Source of the DNA: Methylobacterium sp. Leaf118
GTDB lineage: Bacteria > Pseudomonadota > Alphaproteobacteria > Rhizobiales > Beijerinckiaceae
NCBI RefSeq assembly: GCF_920984675.1
Contig: NZ_CAKLBV010000036.1
Coordinates: 1 to 47,077 of the forward strand
Direction of reading: 5' to 3'
DNA length: 47,077 nucleotides
Both the position numbers and the translations under genes were made by a program. Position 1 is the stretch's first letter, and the number at the start of each line of letters is the position of its first letter. The notes under the pieces are model-generated. The model was not told the origin of the DNA and made no database searches. It was given only the letters and a program-made list of their open reading frames with translations. Below, in pieces: positions 33,012 to 43,798 of the stretch.

Positions 33012-35585
33012 ATGTCGGACCGCGCAGTGCAAGGCCTCATTCCGGAGGATCAGGAGCTCGTCCGCGCCGCCGTCGAACGGTGGCGCATCGATCCGATGAC
33101 CGCGCACCTCGTCCGAGAGGGCGCCGCGCTCCTCGTGCTCGACGACGAGGCGCGCCGTCTTCTTCATGCCGCGGGCCCGGCGGCCGCCTTCGGGGCTGGC
33201 ATCACCAGCCCGGACGGGACGCTCCTGCCCTCCCTTCGCCTGCCCGACCAGATCCGCCGTACCGGAATGATCGGGGGCCGCCCGCGCATGGTCCGTCTGC
33301 GGATGGATCCTCGCGGCGTCGCCCCGCCCGTGGTCGCCCTGCTCGCGCGGGTGTCCCTCGACGCCGAGCGCGGCGCACTCCTGATCGCCCCGCTCGGCTC
33401 GTTGCCCGCCCTGCGCCCGACCGAACCCGCCGTCGCGCCCGCGCCGACGGACGAGGCGGACGCGGACGCATCGACGAGCGCCGCGTCCCCGGCTCCTTCT
33501 CTCCTTTCGGCCTCCGCGGAGGCGGAGGCGGAGCCCGCGGATCTCCCGATCCGCCTCGTCTGGCGCAGCGACGCCGATGGGGTGGTGACGCAGGTGTCAC
33601 GGACCCATCCGGATCTCGCACAGGCGCTGCTCGGCCGATCCTGGGCGATGCTGACGGCCGACGGGATCGTGGAGGGCGATGCCTTGGCCGCGGCGCTCAC
33701 GGCCCGCGAGACGTTTCGCGCCCTGCCCGTGGTCGTGCAGGGTCGTACTCTCGCCCATGCCCTCGATATCTCCGGAGCGCCGTCGGGCCGGGTGACCCGA
33801 GACTTCTCGGGGTTCAGCGGGTTCGCGATCGTCAAAGAACGCCAGCCGCGACCGGCCCTCGGGGAGGATGCGCCGGCGGGCACCGACGGCGACGCGCTCG
33901 AGAGCTTCGAGGACACGCCGGATGTCCGTCATGAGGACAGTCCGGCCGCGTCCACCGTAGCGGAAGCCGAGGCGCTCTCCGTCAGCGAGCACGCCGCCTT
34001 CCGCGAGGTCGCCCGTGTTCTCGGCCTGCGCTTCGCGCATGACGAGAGTTCGGCCGCGACCGACGCGCCCCGGTCCGATCCCGCCCCGGGCGGCTCGGTC
34101 ACGCCCTTTCCGACCCCGCCGGGGCGGGTGGCGGAGACGGAAGCCCGGGTTCGGGGAACGCTGCTCGAAATCCTGGAGAGCCTGCCGGTCGGCGTGCTGG
34201 TCTACCGAGAGAGCGAGGTCCTGTTCGCGAGCCGCGCCTTCTTGGCTCTGACCGGCTACGGCGACGCGGCGGCTCTCGCGGCGACGGGTTTGCCCCGCCT
34301 GTTCCGGGGCCTGTCGCCCGGTGAGCGCGGGATCACGCCGGGGCGGACCCTGCCCTTCGCGCGGGCCGGTGGGGACACGGTCGCTCTGGTGGTCGATCAC
34401 GCCCGGCTCGACTGGGACGGCGCGCCCGCCGAAATCTGCCTCGTCCGGGCGAGCGATCCGGAGACGATTCCCCCGCCGCTCCCGCCGAACGCCGCGAGGC
34501 TGCGCGCGGAAAAGGTGCTGGACAGTCTGGAGGAGGGGGTCGTCACCCTCGACGGCGAGGGACGGGTGGTCGGCCTCAATCCCAGCGCGGCCGAACTCGT
34601 GCACGCCCATCCCAAGGAGATCGTCGGCGGTCGCTTCGCCGACCTGTTCGCGCCGGAGAGCCTGCCGGCTCTGGAAGCCGCCGTCAGCGATTCGCAGCGG
34701 TCGGGCGCGAGCGAGTTGCTCGGCATCACCGCGCGTTCCGGGGCGGCCGCCCTGCGCCTGCGCATCGCCCGCCTCTTCGGCGAGGATTCGCCCGGCTATT
34801 GTGCCAGCCTCCGGGAAATCCGCGAGGAGGTCGCGGCGGTTCTCCCGGTTGCGGCGCCGGCGGCCCCGGCGCCGGCCCCCGAGGATGCCAGCGCCGCCGC
34901 GGCGCCCTGGAAGGCCAACGCCCTCGCGCGCGTCAGCCGCGAGATCCGCACGCCGCTCAACGCGATCCTGTCGCTGACCGACATGATGCTGTCCGACCGC
35001 TTCGATCGCGCGGATGCCGAGCGGCTCGAGGCCTATCTTCGGGAGGTCCGCCTGTCGGGCGGGCGGATCGCCGGGCTGATCGACGACCTGCGCGATCTCG
35101 CCGAGATCCAGGCCGGGCGCAGCGCCCTGACTTTCACCCGGATCGCTCTGAACGACCTCGTCTCCGAATGCATCGGCACGATGCAGGCCCAGGCCGCCCG
35201 CGATCGGATCGTGGTGCGCACCAGCCTCGCCCCCGACCTGCCCGTGCTCCAGGCGGACGAGCGCTCGATCCGGCAGGCGACCCTGACGGTGATCGGCAAC
35301 GCGATCCGGGTCACGGAAGCGGGTGGGCAGGTCATCGTCTCGACGACGCTGGCGGAGCGCGACGAGGTCGCCTTGCGGGTGCGCGACACGGGCCCCGGCA
35401 TGTCGCCTGAGGAGGTCAGCAACGCCCTCGAGCCGTTCCGCGAGGGCGCCGGCTCGACTGCCGAGTGCGGCGGATTCGGGCTGACCCTGACCAAGGCGCT
35501 GGTCGAGGCCAATCGGGGCCGTTTCCGGATCAGCAGCCGTCCGGACGAAGGCACGCTCGTCGAGATGATCTTCCCTGCGCCCTGA
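33012..35585 (+). CDS. PAS histidine-kinase-like sensor with Arg in place of the phosphoacceptor His
   Basis: 857 residues from the ATG at 33012 (AGGGG just upstream). The N-terminal region shows PAS-like segments and long Ala/Pro-rich linkers, with further PAS segments at about residues 380-590 (LLEILESLPVGVLVYRESEV; VLDSLEEGVVTLDGEGRVVG). The dimerisation helix reads LARVSREIRTPLNAIL: the H-box His is Arg643 (CGC, 34938-34940). The ATPase domain looks intact: GNAIRVT (N-box), DTGPGM (G1), GFGLTLTKAL (G2). No transmembrane segments, no receiver domain. Architecture recalls the alphaproteobacterial PdhS/DivL group; DivL has Tyr here and acts without His phosphotransfer. Stands alone before acs. 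Confidence 0.88.
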   Translation: MSDRAVQGLIPEDQELVRAAVERWRIDPMTAHLVREGAALLVLDDEARRLLHAAGPAAAFGAGITSPDGTLLPSLRLPDQIRRTGMIGGRPRMVRLRMDPRGVAPPVVALLARVSLDAERGALLIAPLGSLPALRPTEPAVAPAPTDEADADASTSAASPAPSLLSASAEAEAEPADLPIRLVWRSDADGVVTQVSRTHPDLAQALLGRSWAMLTADGIVEGDALAAALTARETFRALPVVVQGRTLAHALDISGAPSGRVTRDFSGFSGFAIVKERQPRPALGEDAPAGTDGDALESFEDTPDVRHEDSPAASTVAEAEALSVSEHAAFREVARVLGLRFAHDESSAATDAPRSDPAPGGSVTPFPTPPGRVAETEARVRGTLLEILESLPVGVLVYRESEVLFASRAFLALTGYGDAAALAATGLPRLFRGLSPGERGITPGRTLPFARAGGDTVALVVDHARLDWDGAPAEICLVRASDPETIPPPLPPNAARLRAEKVLDSLEEGVVTLDGEGRVVGLNPSAAELVHAHPKEIVGGRFADLFAPESLPALEAAVSDSQRSGASELLGITARSGAAALRLRIARLFGEDSPGYCASLREIREEVAAVLPVAAPAAPAPAPEDASAAAAPWKANALARVSREIRTPLNAILSLTDMMLSDRFDRADAERLEAYLREVRLSGGRIAGLIDDLRDLAEIQAGRSALTFTRIALNDLVSECIGTMQAQAARDRIVVRTSLAPDLPVLQADERSIRQATLTVIGNAIRVTEAGGQVIVSTTLAERDEVALRVRDTGPGMSPEEVSNALEPFREGAGSTAECGGFGLTLTKALVEANRGRFRISSRPDEGTLVEMIFPAP

Positions 35586-35683
35586 TTCGCCCCTTGGGCC
35601 TCGGCGTAGCCCGATCCGTTTGAGATTCCAGCGTTTCGCGTCCGCGGCGCGGCGCGATCGCACCATCGAGTCGTTCCTAAGAA

Positions 35684-35712
35684 AATTTTGTGCAATTGAA
35701 TTGCGCAAAATT
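35684..35712. promoter_or_regulatory. 29-bp near-perfect inverted repeat upstream of acs
   Basis: Arms AATTTTGTGCAATT (35684-35697) and AATTGCGCAAAATT (35699-35712) are reverse complements with one mismatch around a single G. Each arm holds a smaller TTG(T/C)GCAA palindrome. It sits in an AT-rich patch 120 bp before the acs ATG, a promoter-proximal place for an operator. It resembles TTTGCAAA-type sites of ScfR/RamB-like acyl-CoA regulators, but the regulator is unknown. Confidence 0.6.
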
Positions 35713-35831
35713 CCCATGTTCGACTTTTTGGCGCTTGCTCGTCCTCTTCACATGCGATTATGACTTTTGCGGAAGCCCCGGCTGCGCGCCTTCGCGCGAT
35801 ACGATCGGGCACCGTCCAGGGAAGAAACGAC

Positions 35832-37784
35832 ATGAGCGAGAAGGTCATCGACGTTCAGGACGCATGGCGTGAGCGTGCTCTGATCGACGACGCCAAGTAC
35901 GGAGAAATGTACGCGGCCTCTGTTTCGGACCCGGACGCATTCTGGGCCGAGCACGGCAAGCGCATCGATTGGTCGACGCCCTTCACCAAGGTCAAGAACA
36001 CCAGCTTCGCTCCCGGTGACATCTCGATCAAGTGGTTCGAGGACGGCAAGACCAACGTCGCCGTGAACTGCGTCGACCGCCACCTGCAAACCCGCGGTGA
36101 TCAGACCGCGATCATCTGGGAAGGCGACGACCCGAACGAGTCCCAGCACATCACCTATCGCCAGCTACATGCGGAAGTGGGCCGGATGGCCAACGTTCTG
36201 CGCAACCGCGGCGTCGGCAAGGGCGATCGGGTCACGCTCTACCTGCCGATGATCCCTGAGGCTGCCTACGCGATGCTCGCCTGCGCCCGGCTCGGCGCGA
36301 TCCACGCCATCGTCTTCGGCGGCTTCTCCCCGGATTCGCTGGCGAGCCGCATCAATGGCTGCGGCTCGAAGGTCGTCATCACCGCCGACGAAGGCCTGCG
36401 CGGCGGGCGCAAGGTGCCACTCAAGGCCAATGTCGACGAAGCGATCAAGCGCGTCGAGAAGGACCTCGTGGACCACGTCATCGTGGTGAAGCGCACCGGC
36501 GGCAACGTGGCGATGGAGCCCGGCCGCGACGTCTACTACCACGAGGCCGCCGAGCAGGTGACCGACGAATGTCCGGCGGAGGCCGTGGAGGCCGAGCACC
36601 CGCTCTTCATCCTCTACACCTCGGGCTCGACTGGCCAGCCGAAGGGCGTGGTGCACACCACGGGCGGCTATCTCGTCTACGCCTCGATGACCCACCAATA
36701 CGTGTTCGATTACCACGACGGCGACGTCTACTGGTGCACGGCCGACGTGGGTTGGGTCACGGGCCACAGCTACATCGTCTACGGCCCACTGGCGAACGGC
36801 GCGACGACGCTGATGTTCGAGGGCATTCCGACCTACCCGTCGAACTCCCGCTTCTGGGAGGTGATCGACAAGCACAACGTGAACATCTTCTACACCGCGC
36901 CGACCGCGATCCGCTCGCTGATGGGCGGCGGCGAGGGGCCGGTGAAGAAGACCTCGCGCAAGTCGCTGCGCGTGCTGGGCTCCGTCGGCGAACCGATCAA
37001 CCCGGAAGCCTGGGAATGGTACTACAACGTCGTCGGCGATGCGCGCTGCTCCATCGTCGACACGTGGTGGCAGACCGAGACCGGCGGGATCCTCATCACG
37101 CCGCTGCCCGGTGCCACCCGGCTCAAGCCTGGTTCGGCGACCCGGCCCTTCTTCGGCGTGCAGCCGGTGATGGTCGATGCCGAGGGCAAGGAGCTGGACG
37201 GCAAGTGCGAGGGCAACCTCTGCATCAAGGATAGCTGGCCCGGGCAGATGCGCACGGTCTACGGCGACCATGAGCGCTTCGAGCAGACCTACTTCGCGAC
37301 CTACAAAGGTCTGTACTTCACCGGAGACGGCGCCCGGCGCGACGACGACGGCTATTACTGGATCACTGGCCGCGTCGACGATGTCATCAACGTCTCTGGT
37401 CACCGCATGGGCACGGCGGAGGTCGAATCGTCTCTCGTCGCTCATCCGAAGGTCTCGGAGGCAGCGGTCGTCGGCTATCCGCACAACCTCAAGGGTCAGG
37501 GCATCTACGCCTACGTCACCCTCAACGAGGGCGAAGAAGGCGACGACGCGCTCCGCAAGGAGCTTGTCACCTGGGTCCGCAAGGATATCGGCCCAATCGC
37601 CTCGCCGGACCTGATCCAGTTCGCGCCCGGCCTGCCCAAGACCCGCTCGGGCAAGATCATGCGCCGCATCCTGCGCAAGATCGCCGAGGACGATTTCGGG
37701 TCCCTCGGCGACACCTCGACGCTCGCCGAGCCGGCGGTCGTCGACGACCTGATCGAGAACCGCCAGAACCGCGCCAAGGCCTGA
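35832..37784 (+). CDS. acs: Acetyl-CoA synthetase (AMP-forming)
   Basis: Acetate + ATP + CoA to acetyl-CoA. 650 residues from the ATG at 35832 (GGGAAG upstream), the family length. Adenylate-forming motifs: [18 protein letters not shown] (P-loop), [10 protein letters not shown], and Lys608 in [10 protein letters not shown], the acetylation-regulated lysine (Lys609 in Salmonella Acs). Followed by the DUF485/actP pair, an acetate uptake-activation group. Confidence 0.97.
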   Translation: MSEKVIDVQDAWRERALIDDAKYGEMYAASVSDPDAFWAEHGKRIDWSTPFTKVKNTSFAPGDISIKWFEDGKTNVAVNCVDRHLQTRGDQTAIIWEGDDPNESQHITYRQLHAEVGRMANVLRNRGVGKGDRVTLYLPMIPEAAYAMLACARLGAIHAIVFGGFSPDSLASRINGCGSKVVITADEGLRGGRKVPLKANVDEAIKRVEKDLVDHVIVVKRTGGNVAMEPGRDVYYHEAAEQVTDECPAEAVEAEHPLFILYTSGSTGQPKGVVHTTGGYLVYASMTHQYVFDYHDGDVYWCTADVGWVTGHSYIVYGPLANGATTLMFEGIPTYPSNSRFWEVIDKHNVNIFYTAPTAIRSLMGGGEGPVKKTSRKSLRVLGSVGEPINPEAWEWYYNVVGDARCSIVDTWWQTETGGILITPLPGATRLKPGSATRPFFGVQPVMVDAEGKELDGKCEGNLCIKDSWPGQMRTVYGDHERFEQTYFATYKGLYFTGDGARRDDDGYYWITGRVDDVINVSGHRMGTAEVESSLVAHPKVSEAAVVGYPHNLKGQGIYAYVTLNEGEEGDDALRKELVTWVRKDIGPIASPDLIQFAPGLPKTRSGKIMRRILRKIAEDDFGSLGDTSTLAEPAVVDDLIENRQNRAKA

Positions 37785-37967
37785 CGGTGCGCCGTCCCCT
37801 CCGTCCGTCAGGGGGGAGGGGAATGCGCGAATGCCCCCCCAATCTCGCCGTTCGAGCCCTCCTCCCCGCCCGGGGAAGGGGGGCCCGAGCGCGCCGCGAT
37901 GCCAACGAGAAAACAAACCAACCGCCGGCCCACTCGCAGGGCGCCGGAACAGGGTGGGAGGAGATTC

Positions 37968-38348
37968 ATGAACACGATCAAGACGATCGGCGCATCCGCG
38001 CCCTTGGCGGCCACCACGGTTCACGGGGCCGGTGACGGGCTCGAGCCCGATCCCCGACTCGACCGGGTGGCCGCAAACCCGATCTTCCAGACGCTGGTGC
38101 GAGAGCGGACCCGCTATGGCTGGATCCTCACGGGCGCGATGCTCGTGGTCTATTTCGGCTTCATCGGGCTGATCGCCTTCGACAAAGCCCTGCTCGCCAC
38201 CAAGGTCGGCGGCACCGCCTCGCTCGGCTTCTACATGGGCATGTTCGTCATCGTCTTCGCTTTCCTTTTGACGGGCATCTACGTCGCTCGCGCCAACACC
38301 CGCTTCGACCGGCTCTCGGCCGAACTCGTCCGGAGCCTCGCCAAATGA
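37968..38348 (+). CDS. DUF485 membrane protein
   Basis: 126 residues from the ATG at 37968 (GGGAGGAG upstream). Two transmembrane helices ([20 protein letters not shown] and [20 protein letters not shown]), a DUF485 protein (YjcH-like) that accompanies ActP. Its TGA overlaps the actP ATG (ATGA at 38345-38348), so translation is coupled. Confidence 0.93.
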   Translation: MNTIKTIGASAPLAATTVHGAGDGLEPDPRLDRVAANPIFQTLVRERTRYGWILTGAMLVVYFGFIGLIAFDKALLATKVGGTASLGFYMGMFVIVFAFLLTGIYVARANTRFDRLSAELVRSLAK

Positions 38349-40033
38349 TCCGCATCCTCCCGTTCCTCGCCGCGGGCCTCGCCCTCGGCTTCGCCCCGGC
38401 GCTCGCCGCGGGTCCCGACCTCGGTGCGGTGGAGAAATCGCCGACGAACTGGCCGGCGATCGGCATGTTCCTCTTCTTCGTGCTGTTCACCCTCGGCATC
38501 ACCTACCGGGCGGCCAAGGGCTCGAAATCGGCGGCCGATTTCTACGCAGCGGGCGGCGGCATCTCGGCCGGCACCAATTCGCTCGCGATCGCGGGCGATT
38601 ACATGTCGGCGGCCTCGTTCCTCGGCATTTCCGGCCTCGTCTACTCGTCGGGCTTCGACGGTCTGATCTATTCGACGGGCTTTCTCGTCGGCTGGCCGAT
38701 CGTGCTGTTCCTCATCGCCGAGCGCCTGCGGAACCTCGGCAAGTTCACCTTCGCCGACGTGGCGAGCTTCCGCCTCGATCAAACCTCGGTGCGCATCATC
38801 TCGGCGACCGGCACGCTGGTGGTGGTGGCCTTCTACCTGATCGCCCAGATGGTCGGTGCCGGGAAGCTGATCCAGCTCCTGTTCGGGCTGCCCTACCTCT
38901 ACGCGGTGGTGCTCGTCGGCGCTCTGATGATCATCTACGTCGCCTTCGGCGGCATGAAGGCGACGACCTGGGTGCAGGTGATCAAGGCCGGCCTCCTGCT
39001 CGGCGGCGCGAGCTTCATGGCGGGGGCGGTTCTCTATCAGTACGGCTTCAGTCCGGAGAAGCTCTTCGCCGCGGCCGTCCAGACCCACCCGAAGGGCGAC
39101 GCCATCATGGCGCCCGGCGGCCTTGTCACGAACCCGATCGACTCGATCTCCCTCGGCGTCGGCCTGATGTTCGGCACCGCCGGCCTGCCCCACATCCTGA
39201 TGCGCTTCTTCACGGTCTCGGATGCACAGGCCGCCCGCAAGTCGGTGTTCTACGCCACCGGCCTGATCGGCTACTTCTACATCCTCACCTTCATCATCGG
39301 CTTCGGCGGCATCGCCCTGCTGATGTCAGACCCGAGCTACTTCAAGCTCGGTGCCGACGGCACGACCTATGACAAGCTGAAGGACATGCTCGGCGGCACC
39401 AACATGGTCGCGGTCAACCTGGCCAACGCGGTCGGCGGCCCGTATTTCCTCGGCTTCATCTCGGCGGTGGCCTTCGCGACCATCCTCGCGGTGGTGGCGG
39501 GCCTGACGCTGGCCGGCGCCTCGGCGATCAGCCACGACCTTTACGCCCAGGTCTTCGCCCGCGGTCGAACGACGGAAAAGGCCGAGGTCAACCTGTCGAA
39601 GGCGTCCGCCGTCGGCATCGGCATCGTGGCCATCGTGCTCGGTTACATCTTCGAGAACCAGAACGTCGCCTTCATGGTCGGGCTGGCCTTCTCGGTCGCG
39701 GCGAGCTGCAACTTCCCGGTTCTTGCCATGTCGATCCTGTGGCGGGGCACCACGACCTGGGGAGCACTGCTCGGCGGCCTCGTCGGCCTCGTCGCTGCGG
39801 TGAGCATGGTGGTGCTCTCGGACGCCGTCTGGGTGAAGACCTTCGGTCACCCCGTCGCGCTCTTCCCCTACGCCAACCCGGCCCTATTCTCGATGCCGCT
39901 CGCCTTCCTGACGATCTGGGGCGTCTCGGTGCTCGACCGGACGCGGCGCGGCAACCGCGAGCGGGCCGCCTTCGACGCACAGTTCGTGCGTTCGGAGACC
40001 GGCATCGGAGCCTCGGGCGCGCACGCGCACTGA
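38345..40033 (+). CDS. actP: Cation/acetate symporter ActP
   Basis: Sodium:solute symporter family, uptake of acetate and possibly glycolate or pyruvate. 562 residues, signal-like N-terminus ([20 protein letters not shown]) then 13 or so membrane helices. [20 protein letters not shown] with [14 protein letters not shown] is the ActP signature. With acs and DUF485 it forms the acetate use group; the strong terminator at 40056-40089 follows. Confidence 0.95.
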   Translation: MIRILPFLAAGLALGFAPALAAGPDLGAVEKSPTNWPAIGMFLFFVLFTLGITYRAAKGSKSAADFYAAGGGISAGTNSLAIAGDYMSAASFLGISGLVYSSGFDGLIYSTGFLVGWPIVLFLIAERLRNLGKFTFADVASFRLDQTSVRIISATGTLVVVAFYLIAQMVGAGKLIQLLFGLPYLYAVVLVGALMIIYVAFGGMKATTWVQVIKAGLLLGGASFMAGAVLYQYGFSPEKLFAAAVQTHPKGDAIMAPGGLVTNPIDSISLGVGLMFGTAGLPHILMRFFTVSDAQAARKSVFYATGLIGYFYILTFIIGFGGIALLMSDPSYFKLGADGTTYDKLKDMLGGTNMVAVNLANAVGGPYFLGFISAVAFATILAVVAGLTLAGASAISHDLYAQVFARGRTTEKAEVNLSKASAVGIGIVAIVLGYIFENQNVAFMVGLAFSVAASCNFPVLAMSILWRGTTTWGALLGGLVGLVAAVSMVVLSDAVWVKTFGHPVALFPYANPALFSMPLAFLTIWGVSVLDRTRRGNRERAAFDAQFVRSETGIGASGAHAH

Positions 40034-40055
40034 GGCAGACAGGGACGCGACATGA

Positions 40056-40089
40056 AGAAAGGGCCCCGCCTCGCGGCGGGGCCCTTTCT
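40056..40089. terminator. Strong bidirectional terminator between actP and purH
   Basis: A perfect 15-bp stem: arm 40056-40070 (AGAAAGGGCCCCGCC) pairs with 40075-40089 around TCGC, with A and T runs on the outside. It lies 22 bp after the actP stop and 76 bp from the convergent purH stop, so it can serve both. Confidence 0.85.
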
Positions 40090-40164
40090 CGTTGGCCCGC
40101 AGGTTTCATCTCGGTCGAAGCCGTTCCAGGAGAAGCCCGGGCGTGAAATGCCGGCGCCCTGGGC

Positions 40165-41763
40165 TCAATGCCGGAAGTGGCGCACCCCCGTGAACACCAT
40201 GGCCAGCCCCGCTCCATCGGCCGCCTTGATCACGTCCTCGTCCCGCATCGAGCCGCCGGGCTGGATCACCGCCGTGGCGCCGGCCTCGGCCGCGGCGAGC
40301 AGGCCGTCGGGGAAGGGGAAGAAGGCGTCGGACGCGACGGCCGATCCCTTGGCGAGGCTCTCCGACAATCCAAGGCGCGTCGCGGCTTCCGCGGCCTTGC
40401 GGGCGGCGGTGATCGAGGAATCGACCCGCGACATCTGGCCGGCGCCGATCCCGACGGTGGCGCCGTCGCGGGCGTAGACGATGGCGTTCGATTTCACGTG
40501 CTTGGCGACCCGGTAGGCGAAGCGCATGTCGGCGAGTTCGTCGTCGGTCGGCGCGCGCTTCGTCACGACGGTGAGCGTCATGTCCTCGACCGTCGCCGCG
40601 TCGCGGCTCTGCACGAGGAAACCGCCGGTGACGGTGCGGATCGTGTCGCCCTTCGCCCGCGGATCGGGCAGGCCACCGGCCAGCAGGAGCCGCAGGTTCT
40701 TCTTGGCGCCGATGATCGCCTTCGCCTCGTCCGAGGCGTCGGGGGCGATGATGACCTCGGTGAAGATCTCCACGATCTTGCGGGCGGCCTCGGCGTCGAG
40801 GAGCTGGTTGAGGGCGACGATGCCGCCGAAGGCCGAGGTCGGGTCGCAGGCCAAGGCCCGCTCATAGGCCGAGAGCAAGCTGTCGCCCTGGGCCACGCCG
40901 CAGGGATTGGCGTGCTTGATGATCGCCACCGCCGCCTGGCGGGCGGGATCGAACTCCGCGACGCATTCGTAGGCCGCGTCGGTGTCGTTGAGATTGTTGT
41001 AGGACAGCGCCTTGCCCTGGATCTGCCGGGCGGTGGCGATCCCGGGGCGCAGGATTCCGGGCAGGCGGTAGAAGGCGGCGGTCTGGTGCGGATTCTCGCC
41101 GTAGCGCAGGCCCTGGGCCAGGGTGCCGCCGAGCGTCCGGAAGGCGGGCGCCTCGGCCTCGCCCTCGACCTGGGCCAGCCAGTTGGCGATGGCGGCATCG
41201 TAGGCGGAGGTGCGCGCGAAGGCCTTCCGCGCCAGCCGCCGCCGTGTCGCGGCGGTGAGGGTGCCCTCGCCCCTGCGCAGCTCGTCGAGCAGGACCCCGT
41301 ACTCACTGACATCGACCACGACGGCTACGTCGGCATGATTCTTCGACGCCGCGCGGATCATGGCGGGTCCGCCGACATCGATGTTTTCGACGCAGTCCTC
41401 GTAAGGCCTGCCCGCCTTCAGCGTCTCCTCGAACGGGTAGAGATTGACGACGAGCAGATCGATCGCACCGATCCCGTGGGCCGCCAACGCGGCCTGGTGT
41501 TCGGGATTGTCGCGCACGGCGAGCAGCCCCCCATGCACGGCCGGGTGCAACGTCTTGACCCGCCCGTCCATCATCTCGGGGAAGCGCGTCAGCTCGGCCA
41601 CCTCGGTGACGGCAAGGCCGGCCTCGGAGAGCGCCCGGTGGGTGCCCCCGGTCGAGACCAGCTCGATTCCGAGGTCGGCCAGTGCGCGGGCGAAATCGAC
41701 GAGCCCGGTTTTGTCCGAGACGGAGAGGAGGGCGCGGGTCACCCGGATGTGGTCGCGCGGCAT
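40165..41763 (-). CDS. purH: Bifunctional AICAR formyltransferase / IMP cyclohydrolase
   Basis: Last two steps of IMP synthesis. 532 residues, the usual size. N-terminal IMP cyclohydrolase domain ([41 protein letters not shown]) and C-terminal AICAR transformylase domain ([31 protein letters not shown]-like [26 protein letters not shown]). The heparinase-like gene lies 115 bp upstream on the same strand, an arrangement common in alphaproteobacteria. Confidence 0.97.
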   Translation of the reverse strand: MPRDHIRVTRALLSVSDKTGLVDFARALADLGIELVSTGGTHRALSEAGLAVTEVAELTRFPEMMDGRVKTLHPAVHGGLLAVRDNPEHQAALAAHGIGAIDLLVVNLYPFEETLKAGRPYEDCVENIDVGGPAMIRAASKNHADVAVVVDVSEYGVLLDELRRGEGTLTAATRRRLARKAFARTSAYDAAIANWLAQVEGEAEAPAFRTLGGTLAQGLRYGENPHQTAAFYRLPGILRPGIATARQIQGKALSYNNLNDTDAAYECVAEFDPARQAAVAIIKHANPCGVAQGDSLLSAYERALACDPTSAFGGIVALNQLLDAEAARKIVEIFTEVIIAPDASDEAKAIIGAKKNLRLLLAGGLPDPRAKGDTIRTVTGGFLVQSRDAATVEDMTLTVVTKRAPTDDELADMRFAYRVAKHVKSNAIVYARDGATVGIGAGQMSRVDSSITAARKAAEAATRLGLSESLAKGSAVASDAFFPFPDGLLAAAEAGATAVIQPGGSMRDEDVIKAADGAGLAMVFTGVRHFRH

Positions 41764-41878
41764 CGTGGTCGCCTCTGCGGGAGAAAGTTGGGGGCGGGTA
41801 GCACGGATCGGGCCGCGGCGGCCAGTTGCACTGCAGCAAGTGCCGGCCGCGCCTTCACTTTGTCCCCTCCTCGATCGG

Positions 41879-43588
41879 TCAGACGCGCTCGATCCGCCAC
41901 CGCACCCGGGCGTCCTCGACCACCGTGAGGTGCAGGACGATCTGGGTGGTCTTGCGCGCGCCGACCACGCCCGCGAAGTAGACGCTCTCCTCCAGGGCGA
42001 GCGTCGCGCCCTCGGCGGTGAAGAGCCATGCCTCGCCGGTCGTCAGCGTGAGCGCGACGCCGCCTTCCGGATCGGCCCGCGCCGTCACGGAGGTGTGGAG
42101 ATGGAAGCGCACCGCGACCGCCCGCGGTCGACCGCCATGGCGGCCCTCGCGGCGGAAGGCGTCCTCGCCCTCCAGGCATTCGGGATCGGCCGAGAGGCGC
42201 CAGCGGCGCTCGTGGATCACGCCGAAGGCCGCGAGATAGCCGTCATGCCGGGCGGCGAGCACTGCGGCCCCCGGCTCGGTGCGCCGTTCCACGGTGACGG
42301 GGCCGGGACCACTCAGGACCACCGGACCGCGCCGACGCAGAAGCCAACTGGCCGCGAGGCGCCCGCCGAACCAGCCCTCCGGCTCGCCGAGGAAGCGGCA
42401 GGAGGAGGTGTCGGCGACCGTGGCGGTGGAATGGGCGGCGGTGCTGCGGGCCATCCGGCGCAGCTCGTTCCCGCTCGCCGGCATGCCGCAATTGACGACG
42501 ATGCGCTGCGCCCCGCTCGTCAGCTCGAAGGAGAGGCAGCCCGCACCGGCATTGCGCGATTGCGGCAGGGGAGGGGGCGGGCCGACATCGCATACGACGA
42601 CGACGCGGCCGGTCTCGAGGCGGGCATAGCCCGAATGGGGCCCATACATCAGCGGTTCGGTGCCGGCGCCGGCATAGACCAGGAGCGTGGCGAGGTGGTC
42701 GGCCGCGGTGACGCCCATGCCGTTGAAGTGACTGAGCGAGGCGTCGCCGTGGCGGAGCAGGCGCAGGGCCGGCAACATCCGGTCGACGGCGCGCAGCAGC
42801 GCCTCCGGCGGGTCGACGTTGCGGCTGAGGAAGCTCTGGCGCAGGGGCAGCAGATCGAGCAGCAGCTCCATGGCAAAGCGCGGATCGCGGGAGCGATGCC
42901 CGCCATCGGGCAGGATCTGCCGGTCGAGCTCGCGCACGAGAACGCGGGTGGCCCGGCGCAGGATCGCCTCGATGCCTTCGCAGCACAGGCCCGCATAAGT
43001 CAGCGCCACCGCCGCGAGGAGCCGCGATTGCGGTGGAGCCGAACGGCTCAGCGAACGCTCGAGTTCCCGTGCGCCGCGCCCGACGATTTTCAGGAAGCCC
43101 TGATAGAAGGCGTGGTCGGCCCCTTCGAGCACCAGGGGCGACTGGCACAGGAACGAGATCAGCCGGCGCGAGGCGACCGGGACGAGGCTGGCGCGCGCGG
43201 CCTCGCCGCGACCGTTCATGAAATCCGATACGAACGCGCGCGCATTGGCGCGGGCGAGCGCCGTATCGGCGGCCCGCAGGTGCCGGAGCCAGCCGAATCC
43301 GTAGAGGGCGTCCGCCCATTCGGGCGAGGGGGGATCGTAATCGAAGGGCGAGCGCCCGCTCACCACCAGGGAGCGGCCGGCGAACACGAACAAGCCGGCA
43401 TAGATATCGTCCGCGAGCGAGGCATCGCTGGTGCGCAGATCGTGCGGGGCGATGACGAGGCCGGTGACCCGGGCGCGGGTCAGGATATCCGGCCGCGCCG
43501 TGAACCGGCCGACCTGCTCACGGGCGGCACGGACCACCTCTCGGCCGAGCAGGCGGTAGAGCTGCCAGCGTTGGGGGCCTCTGGCCAA
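41879..43588 (-). CDS. Heparinase II/III family protein
   Basis: 569 residues. Alpha/alpha-toroid N-terminal half ([19 protein letters not shown] ... WLRHLRAAD) and a beta-sandwich C-terminal half with [28 protein letters not shown] and [16 protein letters not shown], the Heparinase_II_III core with its conserved His. There is no signal peptide, and substrates in alphaproteobacteria are not established; many relatives sit next to purH, as here. Lyase activity on a uronic-acid polymer is inferred from the family. Confidence 0.9.
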   Translation of the reverse strand: MARGPQRWQLYRLLGREVVRAAREQVGRFTARPDILTRARVTGLVIAPHDLRTSDASLADDIYAGLFVFAGRSLVVSGRSPFDYDPPSPEWADALYGFGWLRHLRAADTALARANARAFVSDFMNGRGEAARASLVPVASRRLISFLCQSPLVLEGADHAFYQGFLKIVGRGARELERSLSRSAPPQSRLLAAVALTYAGLCCEGIEAILRRATRVLVRELDRQILPDGGHRSRDPRFAMELLLDLLPLRQSFLSRNVDPPEALLRAVDRMLPALRLLRHGDASLSHFNGMGVTAADHLATLLVYAGAGTEPLMYGPHSGYARLETGRVVVVCDVGPPPPLPQSRNAGAGCLSFELTSGAQRIVVNCGMPASGNELRRMARSTAAHSTATVADTSSCRFLGEPEGWFGGRLAASWLLRRRGPVVLSGPGPVTVERRTEPGAAVLAARHDGYLAAFGVIHERRWRLSADPECLEGEDAFRREGRHGGRPRAVAVRFHLHTSVTARADPEGGVALTLTTGEAWLFTAEGATLALEESVYFAGVVGARKTTQIVLHLTVVEDARVRWRIERV

Positions 43589-43798
43589 CCCGTTTCCTCC
43601 GAACCGCGCGTGTGAGATCGACCCGATTGGGGTGGTGAGCGCCCGTATCCGCGGGCGAACCTCCCCGCAGGTCGGACCGGCAACAGCCGAGCTTAGCCGG
43701 ACCCTCTTAACCTTTCGTTGAGGCTGTGTCGTCCGGCTTCCCCGCGACGTCCCCCGAAGTCGCGCATCCGAGAGAGAGGCCGCACGGAGCGCGGGGGA

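Noticed and set aside
33597..35717. 706-residue minus-strand frame
   Set aside because: Antisense shadow of the PAS histidine-kinase-like gene.
37785..37967. GC-rich run with G and C tracts between acs and DUF485, considered as a small RNA
   Set aside because: Only C- and G-rich tracts and one shared 11-mer; no promoter or defined hairpin seen.
36165..38024. 619-residue minus-strand frame
   Set aside because: Antisense to acs, which is complete and motif-supported.
40168..41928. 586-residue plus-strand frame
   Set aside because: Antisense to purH.
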